Positions 9,960 through 21,400 of a stretch of 64,000 nucleotides of DNA are shown here, one piece after another. The stretch's first letter is position 1; each line of letters starts with the position of its first letter. The stretch covers positions 13,631,326 to 13,695,325 of the forward strand of contig CM119267.1 in assembly GCA_051294375.1 (NCBI GenBank). The letters run 5' to 3'. The stretch comes from Paraspadella gotoi. Its lineage: Eukaryota; Chaetognatha. The notes beneath the pieces are model-generated. The model saw nothing but the letters and a program-made list of their open reading frames with translations. It had not been told where the DNA came from and made no database searches. Position numbers and translations under genes: made by a program.

Positions 9960-10670
9960 ATATATTAAAATTCAATTTGTTACTAGAGATCGAGAGCTAT
10001 CTTTTAAACCTTTCATTTATAATAAATTTAAGGAATAACAATCACCCAATTATATTAAAATCAGAACGACAAAACAATTTTGCTTTTTTCGAATTTTTGT
10101 TTTCATTTTGACAAAAAAATTTGTGGTGATTTGTTGGGAGCTTTAACAAAGATCCAGAAAGCATTTTTTGAAAACTTATATTCTTACAACTGTGTGTAAA
10201 TATAAAAAAAAATATTCAAATTTAGTATAGTAAAGTAACTATATTGAATAAAAAAGTTAAATATTTTTCATTTAAAAAAAACATTTAGTTTATGGAGAAT
10301 TAAAAAGAAAAAAATTGTGAAGCAATTTTGCATTTTGAAAAAAAAATAGATTTTTCCCATTCGATTTTGTCATTTTGTCATTTTTTGATATATTCAATTT
10401 TTATACAAAATTATAATTCTCAGTAAGCATGGTCCAAAAAATATTTTTTTAAATTTTTTATCTTTTTCTTTCTTTTATATTTTGATAATTAATTACTTTG
10501 AATGATACAGTAATGATTTTTTTGTTTAAAAAAATTACTACCTTTCTTTTTAGATTGATCTCATATCATTAATACAAATTTATTTTATCAATTAATGAAA
10601 GACAATAATAACAATATAATTCTGTACAGTATTAATAAAAAAAAACAGAAAGAGGAATAAGGATAATAAT
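9960..10670. other. AT-rich sequence, nothing recognised
   Basis: A/T runs with no clear repeat boundary, coding frame or structure that I can support. Confidence 0.4.
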
Positions 10671-10675
10671 AAACA

Positions 10676-11575
10676 AAATCTTAAAAACATAAGGATCGTC
10701 GCAATCGCATTACAAAAATATGGATTGACGACAAATTTTGATACTAAAAAAAAAAATTTCAAAAAAGAAAATTAATTTATAAACAAAGAAAAATGATATT
10801 TTGCGATTGTCAATTAAAAAAAATAATGAAGTACTGAGGAAAATTAAAGTTACAGTTTAAAAAAAAAAAAATAAAAAATAAAAAATAAAAAAGTCAGCAG
10901 ACGTAACCTCTGAGAAAAAAAAAACGAAATAAAAACCCGATGTTGCGATAGCAAAATGATAACATGCACCAATGCGATGCCTAATTTTACGAGTTCAATC
11001 CTAATTCCTTCTGCTGCGCCTTTTTGATTTCTTTTATTTTTTTCCCTCTCTCTGCGTTTTTATTTAAAAAAAAATTTTAATGAGGATTGAACTCGTAAAA
11101 TTAAGCATCGCACTCGTGCATGTTATCATTTTGCTATTGCAACATCGAGTTTTTATTTCGTTTTTTTTGTCAGGTGCTGCATCTGCTGATCAGTTTATTT
11201 TTTGACAATAAAATTTTTTTTTCAGTAACTTTAATTTTCCTCGGTACTTTATTATTTTTTTTAATTGACAATCAAAAAATAGAATTTTTCTTTGTTTATG
11301 AATTAATTTTCTTTTCTCCAATTTTTTTTCTCAGGGGCTGCATCTGCTGATCAGTTTATTTGACAATAAAAATTGACAATAACAAAAAAAACCTTTTTTT
11401 TAAAACTTTAATTTTCCTCGGTACTTTATTATTTTTTTTAATTGACAATCGCAAAATATAATTTTTCTTTGTATATAAATTTTTTTTTCTCAAATTGTAT
11501 TTTTTTTAGTATCAAAATTTGTCTGTCAATCCGGATTTTTCTTATGCGATTGCGACGATCTGTATGCTTTTAAGA
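10676..11575. repeat. 900-base imperfect palindrome with tRNA-like heads
   Basis: Left arm 10676-11005 and right arm 11075-11575 are inverted repeats: outer ends aaggatcgtcgcaatcgcat and its reverse, inner ends tttacgagttcaatcct and its reverse. The right arm is longer because an internal block (about 11165-11345) is repeated at 11340-11470. Each arm contains TAGCAAAATGATAACATG (box A-like) and GAGTTCAATCC (box B-like) about 40 bases apart, suggesting two head-to-head tRNA-derived SINEs. A diverged fragment recurs at about 61450-61520. Confidence 0.6.
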
Positions 11576-11739
11576 TTTTTCTTATGAATAGGGGCAGCCC
11601 GTCTCAATGAGGCGAGTCAAAAATCTAGAATGAGATCCTGCTCAAACGAAAATTTATACATTTTTGAGTATACTTTCAATGTACAAAAAATTTCTTTATT
11701 TTTTAATATTTATAGAAAGAAAATGAGTTCGACCCTATT

Positions 11740-12115
11740 CAGATTCGTCTAAAAACGAGTTCAGCTCTGAAGCGGCTATCCAGCTTCTCTCTCTCGTTAT
11801 TCGATCTCTTGCGTGATCGTGCGTTTTTCTAAAAATTCTGATTATTTTTTCTTTCTAAAAACTTTTATTTCGCCATTTAATCCGCGCTTTTTTCTCAATA
11901 CAAAATCCCAAATTTACATCCGAGATTTTCGTGGATTTATTCTTTTTCTTTCTATCTCTCTTTCACTCATGCATGCATTTGTTTGTTTTATTTACGATGA
12001 ATGATTCATCGCGTCAATGAATGACTATCATCGCATCAATGAATGACTATCATCGTATCAATGAATGATTATCATCACATCAATGAATGCAATATTTGGT
12101 TATCTTCGCATCAAT
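11740..12115 (-). repeat. Inverted composite repeat R2 (unit plus minisatellite)
   Basis: Reverse-orientation copy of the composite seen at 15143-15850. Here the order is tctgaagcggctatccagct, cgcgctttttctc, tcactcatgcatgcatttgtttg, then a short array of atgaatgactatcatcgcatca units. It contains a TTTCTTTCTATCTCTCT tract. Confidence 0.55.
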
Positions 12116-12169
12116 AATCAATTCCTATTACATCAATAATTCGTTATCGCATCAATCTGTGGAAGACGA

Positions 12170-12362
12170 TGCCGCGAGCAGTTTACCGTCCGTTGCACAC
12201 AAGGTCCCGAACTTCGGATCGGGCTGTAGTCCGTCACTACAGGTGGGTTAGACGCCCCGTCCCGCTTTTACTTGTGTGAATCAGCAGGGCGCGAACCCGA
12301 GTCCTTTGGGTTGGGAGGAGCTCGTGCTACCTCCGGCGCCATAGGTGCTGCTGATTCTCGGA
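12170..12362 (-). repeat. Divergent SINE copy
   Basis: Shares the order cttcggatcgggctgtagtc, acaggtgggttagacgccccgtccc, cctttgggttgggagg, cctccggcgccataggtgctgctgat with the SINE family, but is the most diverged copy and carries extra flanking sequence. Probably an older insertion or a subfamily. Confidence 0.5.
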
Positions 12363-12544
12363 CGAGTAGTGGGGTATGAAATACTACCACTACAAATCAT
12401 TCGTTTTTTTCCCCGGATTTTTTCATTAATTTTCTTTGATAGCTGGCTGGCTCGATCAATAATGCTTTTAAGATTGTTTCATAATGGTAAAAAGCGGCTT
12501 TGCAATGGTTTAATGATAATATGCGCGACTGCGATGATTAGACG

Positions 12545-12800
12545 GATATGCTCACAGCATATTCTGGCTCTATAATTCACTTAGTCAGTCCGTCCCCCCA
12601 ATCTTGTCGGGCATTCACTTATGTCAGAACATCGAATTATGATAAATTATGCAAAAAAAATTATGTATGTCCGTTCGTCAGTCTGTCAGTCCATCCCACC
12701 TTAGCAAAAAACACCAATTACTCGTGACTTGACGGATGGATTGGTATGAAATTTTGTGTGTGGGTAGTAAAGTGTGTGATTGAGCTGGAAATCAAGTATT
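12545..12800 (-). repeat. R1 tail, reverse orientation
   Basis: Reverse copy of the R1 tail: ctctataattcactt, gtccccccaatcttgtcggg, tgtcagaacatcgaattatga, cccaccttagcaaaaaacacc, gaaattttgtgtgtgggtag, gtgtgattgagctggaa. Confidence 0.6.
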
Positions 12801-14250
12801 TTTAGTTTGAAATTCCTTCACACATCCTAATACGGCATTTTTAAAAAAAATAAGCATATTTTAATTTAATTTGTTTGATAGACGAACTTAAATACACAGC
12901 TTGATAAAAAACAAATTAACATTTACTTATATTGTGCATTTATTTGAATTACAGTAAATACAGTTATTAGATACAAAATCATATGTATTCATCTATATAC
13001 TAATAATTCCAGATACATAAAATAATTATGCAAGCCATAGGGATTACATCAATTCCCTTTGATTCCTAATATCAATATATATTTAAACTGTTTCCAATAT
13101 TTTGACGGCACAAGTAAAACTAAAACTAGATTTAAAATATGCAGATCAATACAATTTCAAATCTGAATAGCACATAATGGCCTCCTGCAGACAAACGGAA
13201 TATTTTTAGCTTGACTGGGCAATAAGGCGTAGTAAAATATCTAAATTTAATTTTAACTTTAATTAAAATTATAAAAGTAATAAACAAACAACATTATATT
13301 AATGAACATTTCTGTATAAAAAAAATTATTATAAATTTTACAATTTACGCATTAGGCCATATTTATACATAATATTAATAAAATATTAAAATTTCAAAAG
13401 TTTTTTTTTATAATTTTTTGCAGATTTGGATTTGTTATAAAAAGTTGATAGAAAGAAATATAACTCTTTTTTAAAAATTATTTCATTAAGTGGGTTAAAA
13501 ATCAGAAAAAAACTATATTTTAAGCTGAAAATTAACTTTTTATATTTTAAATATAGTTTTTCTAATTTTTAACCTACTTAATGATAGAATTTTTAAAAAT
13601 AAGTTCTATTTTTCGATTTTATAAGGATAATACATAATATATATATATAAATAAAAATAAATAGCCTAATGCGAAAATTAAAAAACAATTTTTTTTTACA
13701 AATTAATGTTCACCGATGGTATTTTGTTCATAATTGACTTTTAAAATTTTGTACATAACTTTCACTACGCTCTAGTGGGCAATGTTAGTCGCTTGCTATA
13801 AAAAATGGCAAAATAAGAGGATAGGTTAAAAAGTTAATGAGTAATCATATTTTATTGATCTTTAAGTTATGCCATTATTTTTGAATTTTACATTAAAAGT
13901 ATTCAAATATATATTTTTAACCAAAAATAGCTTAGAGCAAAACATTTAAAAAATATATGTTTTTCAAATTTTTTTTGTTAATTTAGTCATGATTGATGAA
14001 CCCTAAACAAAAAAAACCTTTACTTTTTAGTATAATTTCACTTTGAAAAAAAAATTATCACGCTCTGTTAAATCGTAAAATAAATTAATCATAAAATGAT
14101 TAGAATTAAAGATCTGATATTAAATAGTTTTATATATTTTAAAAATCCTATGACTTATTGCTAGATACTGCCTCGTAAGTACGCCACCGTTAACCAATAA
14201 CCATGTTACATTTACATTTACTAAACTTGTTACTTCATTTTGCAATGCTG
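12800..14250. repeat. AT-rich sequence with palindromic repeat R4
   Basis: Mostly A/T. At 13485-13605 an inverted repeat (tcattaagtgggttaaaa ... taacctacttaatga) encloses complementary tatattttaagctgaaaatt-type arms. The same palindromic unit recurs at 27907-28200, 28340-28460, 43990-44270 and 58320-58600, usually with catatttatac and tttcactacgct flanks. It is probably a small non-autonomous element; no ORF. Confidence 0.5.
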
Positions 14251-14329
14251 AGTTGTTTAATAGGTGTTAAAATATCTTAAAGTATAGTGATCCCGCCTAA
14301 GAAAATTAATGAAAAAATCCGGTAAAAAA

Positions 14330-14480
14330 CGAATGATTGATGCAATAACAAATAATTGACGTAATAGTAATTGATTTATTGAAGTAATAGTAATTAATTG
14401 ATTGATGTAATAGTAATTGATCGATTGATGTAATAATAATTGATTGATTAATGTAATAATAATTGATTGATTAATGATTA
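14330..14480 (+). repeat. Short minisatellite, TGATTGATGTAATAGTAAT type
   Basis: About seven imperfect units of 19-23 bases (ttgattgatgtaatagtaa). The same unit forms the first half of the array at 15143-15330. Confidence 0.6.
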
Positions 14481-14654
14481 ACGTCCGCAACAAACTAAGT
14501 ACCAGAGGTCGGTGATTGGTTAATCCATTTAATTTTATTTTCCCTCTTGCGTCGAATCTCAGTTTGCATAGTAATATAAAATTTTTAAAATTTTATAATA
14601 AATAATAATTGTTTTAAATTTATTTTAATTGATATTTTTAGGTTTGAGGTAGAA

Positions 14655-15143
14655 AATGAATTGTTTGTTGATGTACAACGAGTTTTATTAAGAAACATAA
14701 ATTTCGGACTTTAATTTAAGCCTTCTGCGCAAAAACGAATTGACTTGTGAAACAAATATTTTACAGACTCTCTCTTCAAACTTTGTAAACATATTTGTTT
14801 CACAAATCAATTCGTTTTTGCGCTTATGAAGGCTTACATTGAATCCGGAATGTCTGAAATTTATATTTCTTAATAAAACTCGTTGTACATAAACAATTCA
14901 TTTTCGTTCATTTTTGTTATATTTTTTAAACGGTAAGCAATTGGGTTAGGGGTGGTTTGGGTTAGGGATTAAGGGTAGTTAAAGTTAGGGAAAGTTTTGA
15001 AATAAAATTTGTGATATGAAGATTTGTTACCCTTACCAGTGTCATTTATTTTTGCATAACAAGATTTCTATACGTCGCTCATAAAAAGCGAAAAACAAAT
15101 AACGATCGCAAAATCCCGGTCGGCGAATGTAAAAATAAGCCAA
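14655..15143 (+). mobile_element. Hammerhead fold-back fused to telomere-like repeats, copy A
   Basis: In order: an imperfect fold-back (arms about 14670-14740 and 14790-14900), a TTAGGG-like segment (14938-14995), then a unique segment ending caaaatcccggtcggcgaat and gtaaaaataagcc. A reverse copy with the same three parts lies at 26795-27310. The right arm has a decayed hammerhead core (CTTATGA at 14823-14829, stem-like AGGCTT..AATCC). No ORF, so it is non-autonomous. Confidence 0.7.
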
Positions 15144-15640
15144 TGTAATAATAATTGATTGATTGATGTAATAGTAAATGATTGATTGATGTAATAGTAA
15201 ATGATTGATTGATGTAATAGTAAATGATTGATTGATGTAATAGTAATTGATTGATTGATGTAATAGTAATTGATTGATGTAATAGTAATTGATTGATGTA
15301 ATAGTAATTGATTGATGTAATAGTAATTGATTATTGATGCAATGATAATCATTCATTGATGCGATGATAATTATTCAATATTCATTGATGCGATGGTAAA
15401 CATTCATTGATGCGATGGTAACATTCCATTGATGGCGATGGTAAACATTCATTGATGCGATGGTAAACATTTCATTGATGCGATGATAATCATTCATTGA
15501 TGCGATGATAATCAATTCATTGATGCGATGATAATCATTCATTGATGCGATGATAATCATTCATTGATGCGATGATAATCATATTGACTCGCATATAATC
15601 ATTCATTGACCGCGATGATAGTCATTTATCGTAACAAAAC
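15143..15640 (+). repeat. Minisatellite array changing unit along its length
   Basis: Units of about 19-23 bases shift from tgattgatgtaatagtaa (15143-15330) to CATTGATGCGATGATAATCA (15330-15610). The second unit is the one found at 40545-40870, 51835-52195 and 54780-55130. Several frames stay open only because the repeat lacks stops. Confidence 0.75.
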
Positions 15641-15850
15641 AACATGCATGTATGAGTGAGAGAGAGGGAGAGAGAGAGAAGAGAAAAAAAAATAGAGAAA
15701 AGCTGGACAGCCGCTGCAGAGCGAACTCGTTTTGAGACGAATCAGAAGAGCTGCGAGCCTGCGACGGAAAAAAGAGCGACACATAATTAAAAGAAAAAAA
15801 GAGAAATCAAAGCTGGAGTCGCTGGACAGCCGTTGCAGAGCTGAACTTGT
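15640..15850 (+). repeat. R2 unit following the minisatellite
   Basis: Conserved block after the array: aacatgcatgtatgagtgag, a GA-rich tract, gctggacagccgctgcagag, actcgttttgagacgaatc, agcgacacataattaaaag, then a second gctggacagccgttgcagag and gaacttgtctatata. The same order occurs at 40870-41085, 52195-52400 and 55135-55330, and in reverse at 11740-12000. Confidence 0.65.
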
Positions 15851-16555
15851 CTATATACAGAAGGCTTCAGAACACGTTCCAAGAAAACTACAGAACAGAA
15901 TTTAATGAAATTTTGCATGCGGAGTACCAGTGGTGATACAAATGGAACTATCGAGGCGAATTATTAAGACATTCAACCCCTAAGCTGAGATAAGAGGCCC
16001 TGAGGGGGCAGCCCCTGAGGGCCACAAATGGTTAAAAAAATTTTTTTATTATTTTTGTTTTAAACAGTTGCAGAGACGTTTACTCTTCCACAACGTATTT
16101 ATTACCTCAAAAATATTCATTTACCATAATTTTTAGCTTCATGAACATCAGCAGTTAAAGTCAGATTTGGAATAATTTGAGAAAATTGGAAGTAAAACGA
16201 TGAACCATGCATCTTCATTCTTCAACCATGCTTAATTATTGCAAATTTATCAATTTTAGTTCTAAAATGTTTTTTTCTTATGTTTAAAACGTCAATGAAC
16301 CTGATGCTACTAAAAAAAATTGGAAAAAAAATTTTTTTAGCATTTTTTGGCCCCCATGGGTCCACCCCCAGGGCCCTGTATCTCTTGTCAGGGGTTGAAT
16401 ATCAAAATTCGCCTCAATAGTTCCATTTATATAGTCATTAGCACTCTAAATGTAAAATTTCATTAAATTCGATTGGGTAGTTTGGTGGCAACAGATTCTG
16501 GCCACAAAAAAGGGGTACTACATTTTATAATAGGAAGCCTTCTGTATATAAAATT
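15850..16555. mobile_element. Non-autonomous DNA transposon-like element R5
   Basis: Terminal inverted repeats start TATATACAGAAGGCTTC (15851-15867) and end with its reverse complement at about 16535-16551. Inside them longer complementary segments continue (gaactatcgaggcgaatt.., ttcaacccctaagctgagat.. against caggggttgaatatcaaaat.., cctcaatagttccatt), giving arms near 170 bases. The centre is AT-rich with GC blocks (gaggccctgagggggcag). No transposase ORF. A second, interrupted copy is at 37045-38330. Confidence 0.65.
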
Positions 16556-16559
16556 TTTT

Positions 16560-16800
16560 GTAAATAAAACAAACAAATGAGTGTAGGAATATGAATCGTG
16601 TGAATCTAAAAGATCTTGCTGATTAGAAGCTATATCTAAATTTTTAGCTTCCTATGGTTACACACTCGAGCCATTTCCAATGGTAAAACAGCATGACGAC
16701 GTCGACGACAACTACGGTCAAAGAAGCAGAAACGAATTAAAATCTCGCCCAAGTCGGGCTTTCGCCCGTCTGGCGAGATAAAAATTGTGATATGACTGCA
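16560..16800 (+). repeat. Repeat R3 ending in a conserved stem-loop
   Basis: Block with atgagtgtaggaatatgaa, aaagatcttgctgattagaag, tggtaaaacagcatgacgac and tcaaagaagcagaaacgaat, ending in the hairpin CTCGCC / GGGC-TTTC-GCCC / GGCGAG at 16744-16778. Other copies: 25490-25625, 41762-41955, 53222-53420, 55998-56205. A terminal hairpin of this kind is seen in Helitron/Helentron-type elements; that link is only a suggestion. Confidence 0.55.
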
Positions 16801-18184
16801 GAACCAACAATTTTCAAAAGCTTGAAAACTAATGACACAAATTAGAATATAAGAAATGTTACGTTGTTTCCTTCCAACGAATGAAATTTCTTTAAATTCA
16901 TTTTCTTATCACTTGAGTACAGAAGTATGAAATGTATGCACACAATCGTCTCAAGGCATATATCCTGCCTTCCAAATACAATTAACCGTTATTGGTCAGT
17001 ATTACAAGAGTTATTTGCATAGTTTTCTGATCATATCACTGATCATGTGACAACCCAAGTCAGAAACATATTCGTAACGAGGGTCTCATGGTACAGCTCA
17101 TATACCTATATGCCAACTATTAATCAAAATGACTATGTGCAAATAAATCGCGAAATACTTAACGGGGCTGTTAAAAATTATCTAAATTCTTCTATTTCAC
17201 GTAATAAAACGACATTCCTCATATTTTACTTTATGTAAATTGGTATAAACGAACTATTATTGGATGTATTAAGAGCTTCAATATCGAACTCAAACCCTAG
17301 GTGAGCCCGAACTTCAAACATTATTATTACCAAGTGCCAGTATTTTAAATATTTTACACTAATTTATATTTGCTTTAAAATTGGTAGACTTATTAGAAGT
17401 AGCCAATGTCAATGAGGTTGGGCTCAAGTTCTGTTTCAGAACAACCGAAAATTAAACTATTAATAATTTTCGAACTTTTAATTGGCAAAAGTTCTAAAAT
17501 TTGCCTCAATAACTAAAATAATAGTTCATTTAATATTTCGTGTTTAAAAAGAATTTTCGTTGTTGTTAACTTGTCAAGTCAAAATTATTTGACGTTCGAA
17601 AAATAAAAGCGCAAAAATCATTGCATGTTGAATTGATGATCATTTAAAAAAATGTTTTTTGAGAAGACAGTATTTGGTAGATTGTTAAGTGTCATCTCAT
17701 GCACCGAATAGTTTGATATAGAAAAACATCGATTTGGGAAACAGTGCTAAATTTATTTAGACCATGCATTCAAATTCAAATTCATAACAGTATTTGGTAA
17801 GAATTTAAAACAGCACTTGTATCTCCTACCAAAAACCATCTTATCTTAATATGTAAAATGTAACGTTTTACCATTCTGCATTCAAAAAATTAATGAAAAA
17901 ATTATTAGAAAACAAATTAAAATAGTAGTATTGCCAACCAAAACTTCTTAAAGAAATGTTTCAACTCAATTTCTCAATATAATAATATAATATATAAATA
18001 ATATAATTTTAAAACACGCCTCATTGACATTACCTACAGCTTACAGAGCTCTTTCCAAATGTTGAGAAAATGAGACAAAGTTCGGGACTATAATCCGGAA
18101 AAGAAATATTGGATAGTTTAAATGGAGCATGAAGAGAAAAACATTTCTGACGCTTTCGTACACGGACATTTCTGGTCATTTTTT
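16800..18184. other. PICALM 3' flank, no gene recognised
   Basis: Ordinary AT-rich sequence downstream of the PICALM stop codon. A 63-codon plus-strand frame at 17047-17238 has no supporting features. On the minus strand aataaaa-type signals are common, so the poly(A) site cannot be chosen. Confidence 0.35.
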
Positions 18185-18412
18185 TTAAAATGGATTGTTG
18201 GTGTTTCGTTGCAAGGCGGGAACCGGATCTTGGAATCCCCACGACTGCTGAGACGGGGCCGTCGTATTCGGAGGGTTCGAGGCACCAAAGGAGCCAAACT
18301 GATTGGCCGGCGACAGGACGGGGCTGTGAGAAGCCACAGGGGGAGCGGCCCCAAAAGGACCAAGACTGGCAGGTTGCAGCTGGGCGCCGTTGTCGAATGG
18401 ATTAAAATTAGA
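18185..18412 (-). CDS. PICALM: PICALM last exon
   Basis: 228 bases, 75 codons and TAA (18187-18185), acceptor tcattgcag. It encodes [20 protein letters not shown], further Pro/Ser/Gln-rich sequence and a C-terminal NNPF at the stop. Terminal NPF motifs are typical EH-domain ligands. Confidence 0.9.
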   Translation of the reverse strand, partial: SNFNPFDNGAQLQPASLGPFGAAPPVASHSPVLSPANQFGSFGASNPPNTTAPSQQSWGFQDPVPALQRNTNNPF

Positions 18413-21400
18413 CTGCAATGACAAAAATTGTATAACAAAAAATACGTACAATAAATCACTAGTCAAAAATTATGAAATCTACGATTCACCTGCGGTTGAC
18501 TGAAAATTCCAGAGACTGCTGGGGTGGGCGCAGCGAAGCTCAAATTAGGACTAGGACCCCCAGCGGCTGGAGCCCACCCGGAAGCTAGAGGGGCCGCTGT
18601 AGCCGCAGAGGATATTGGTCCCATAGGGCTCCAATCTGCACCTCCGGTACGCTTTGAAATGGGACTTCGATTGAAATCTCTTTTTGTAGTTGAAGCCCCT
18701 GTTCGGAAAAGATTAAAAAATTATAATTAGAAATTTTAAATTAAAGATTACAGAGAAAAGATGGCATAGCGACTCCCCCCCCTCTCCAAGACAGTGTTCC
18801 AATACCAGGTCCCGTTCCGTAGCTGCTAGAGGGGGTTAAAGAAGTTACGGATAGTCTTTTTCAGCTCCCTTAGCGCCTTATCCACTCTCCACAAAGCATT
18901 AATAAAAAGTAAGAAACAAATTTCTAATAGGACTTGCAATAAAAGCCATATAAGTCACAGAAAAATCGTGGGTCATCCAACTTCTGACCGAACTAATGAA
19001 CCGCTTTGAATTAATTATTGAAGAGACAGTAATTATTGTTGTGTTAGTGACAGAACCATTCAATATAAGCTTATTAAGCAATCCCTGAGCTTCGGCTCAG
19101 GCTGTAACACCGTGTTACAGGCGGGTTAAGCGACCCGTCCCTCTTAACTGCTAGGCGACCACCGGGCTAGAACCTCCGGCACCAATGGCCGCTGATGGTT
19201 GGTGGATTTTAGTCCACCATATTATATTATTATGAAATTGGTACAACCAATATATAATATATACAATAATATATATTAGACACTTTTTTGACTACCTTTG
19301 AAGCTACAGATCATAACTGACTACCATTCTATTTGTTTTTTTCTGCTCTATATATGAGACTTTTGATATACTTTTAAAAATTATTGGCTCTTCCCAGTAG
19401 CGTCAAAGTGCCACGAGCGTTAAAGTTCTAATTTTTTTCATTTTTATTAATTTTATTTGTTTCATTTTTAGTAGGGAAGTCTGGTGATTTTTTATTTTTA
19501 TTAAGAAAATTTCTGCCAGGCCTCGTAGACACAGCTAAATCTTATATTTACATTTGTAATAATTGGGACTAATAAATTTTGATATATTCTGTCTATAACT
19601 ACTCAATGTTGATCTTCAGTATCATAAATATTGACGAAAATATTTTTTTTTCAAATTAATTTATTTTAAATTTTTTTGTCAGATGAATTTTTTTCATTAA
19701 TTCAAATAAATATACAGCGGTCATGCACTGATTCCAATTCTGTTGGGTTTAGCCTATCTTTCAAGCACATAACGAAAAAAACTTGTCATAGTAAGAAATA
19801 AAAGCATTTATTCCAAATTTTTCCTCAAAATTTATCATCCTTTTTGTTTCTGACTGTTTTTGCCAAACATGCCCTTTAAAATTAGAAAAATAAAGATTAG
19901 CTAATGAAAGTCTCAGGTACATTTCGTTGCAGGAACAAAGAAAATTCATTGATATCATAGTCTCAATATGGAGCCTTGAAATACCTAATTTTCTTCGTAA
20001 TTTACACCTTGTATTATAATAAAAAATGAAAACAATAATTTAACCATACAGCTACATGCATTAGCGTGTTATTAAAAGATTGTAGTTGTTTTTTAATGAA
20101 TTTTTTTTATATTAATATAGCTAAAGGCATTATGCAATGGTTTTAATTTTCACCTGAAGATGACCACAATTTAAAAATCTGATAATACAGTGTTTTAGTC
20201 CTATGTTAATAGTTTTTAAATCAGGGGGAACAAAGTTTGAACTCATAAATTTTCATATTTAAATCATATGTTTTTTAGGTTGCTACATGATTTTTTACTT
20301 TTTTTTTTTTTCAACAGTAACGGAACATCTTGCTTTCAAGGCATATCGCGTCTATGCGCGTCTTCGTAGGTCAATTTTAAAAACAGATTTGGATTCCTCA
20401 AACGCATATTTACTAGTAACCTGACGACATCAAGTGACGGAAGTTTGGTTCTCTTATTATATCAAAATGGAAAATTAATTCTAATATTTTTAGTTAATAT
20501 CTATCGATTTCAATGAAAAAAAAGGCACTAGATATATTGCATGTGATTAAACAATGTTATCGCAATAATAATTTTATTAATTTTATATATTTTATAAGTA
20601 TTTTAAGTATTTTTATTCAGTGAGTAAAATAACTTTTTATTCGCTAATTTTTATCTCGGACGCTTATTTAATATAATGCCGTTTTCCAATAAAAAATGGC
20701 AGTAACTTCAAAAGTTCTTAATATATTTTGTATTTTGACAAACCGGAAGTGACGTCATTAACCCAAGTTGTAGTTCATTCAAATAGCGATGTCGCCGGCG
20801 ATTCACGCACGAGTCGCAGGTGTGGTTAATGACATCACTTCCAGTTTCTCTAAATACAAAATATAGTAAGAACTTTTGAAGTTATATAAATTTAAGTTTT
20901 GAAAACCTAAAATAATTTTTGATTATTTTGGAAGGCCAAGACGATGCAGTTCTACTTTTCGAAGAAAAACATGGTGCTGCTTTTTTGTGAAGATTCATCA
21001 GGGAACTTTTTCATTTGAATATTTATTATTTGATTGTGTTAATTTCCTTTCGTTTCGTTGTTTTTTGTAGATTTAGAGAAAAACAAAGTTTATTGGTTTA
21101 TTTTCAACAATTTTTATTTTTACATAGGGACATAGCTGATGAAGGCTTATACATAAAGCCGAAATGTAAAAATAAAAATCGTTGTAAATAAACAAACTTT
21201 GTTTTTCTCTAAATTATTATTTGATAAAACATTTTGTTATATATCTATTCTTTTTAATTAATTATTATTAATTGATCAATATTTATTATTCATTACTTTT
21301 CCTTTTCCGTTATCATGTGTTATTAATAAAGTCTGTGGTTCTTGATCATTGTTAAATTAAAATTAGGTTGCAAAGGAGTTTGTATCTGCATAAACAATAC

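Noticed and set aside
15042-15560. Repetitive frames of 61-104 codons (minus)
   Set aside because: Translation of the minisatellite; units lack stops and vary in length, so no selection on protein.
18118-18421. Plus-strand frames of 71-99 codons
   Set aside because: Antisense to the last PICALM exon.
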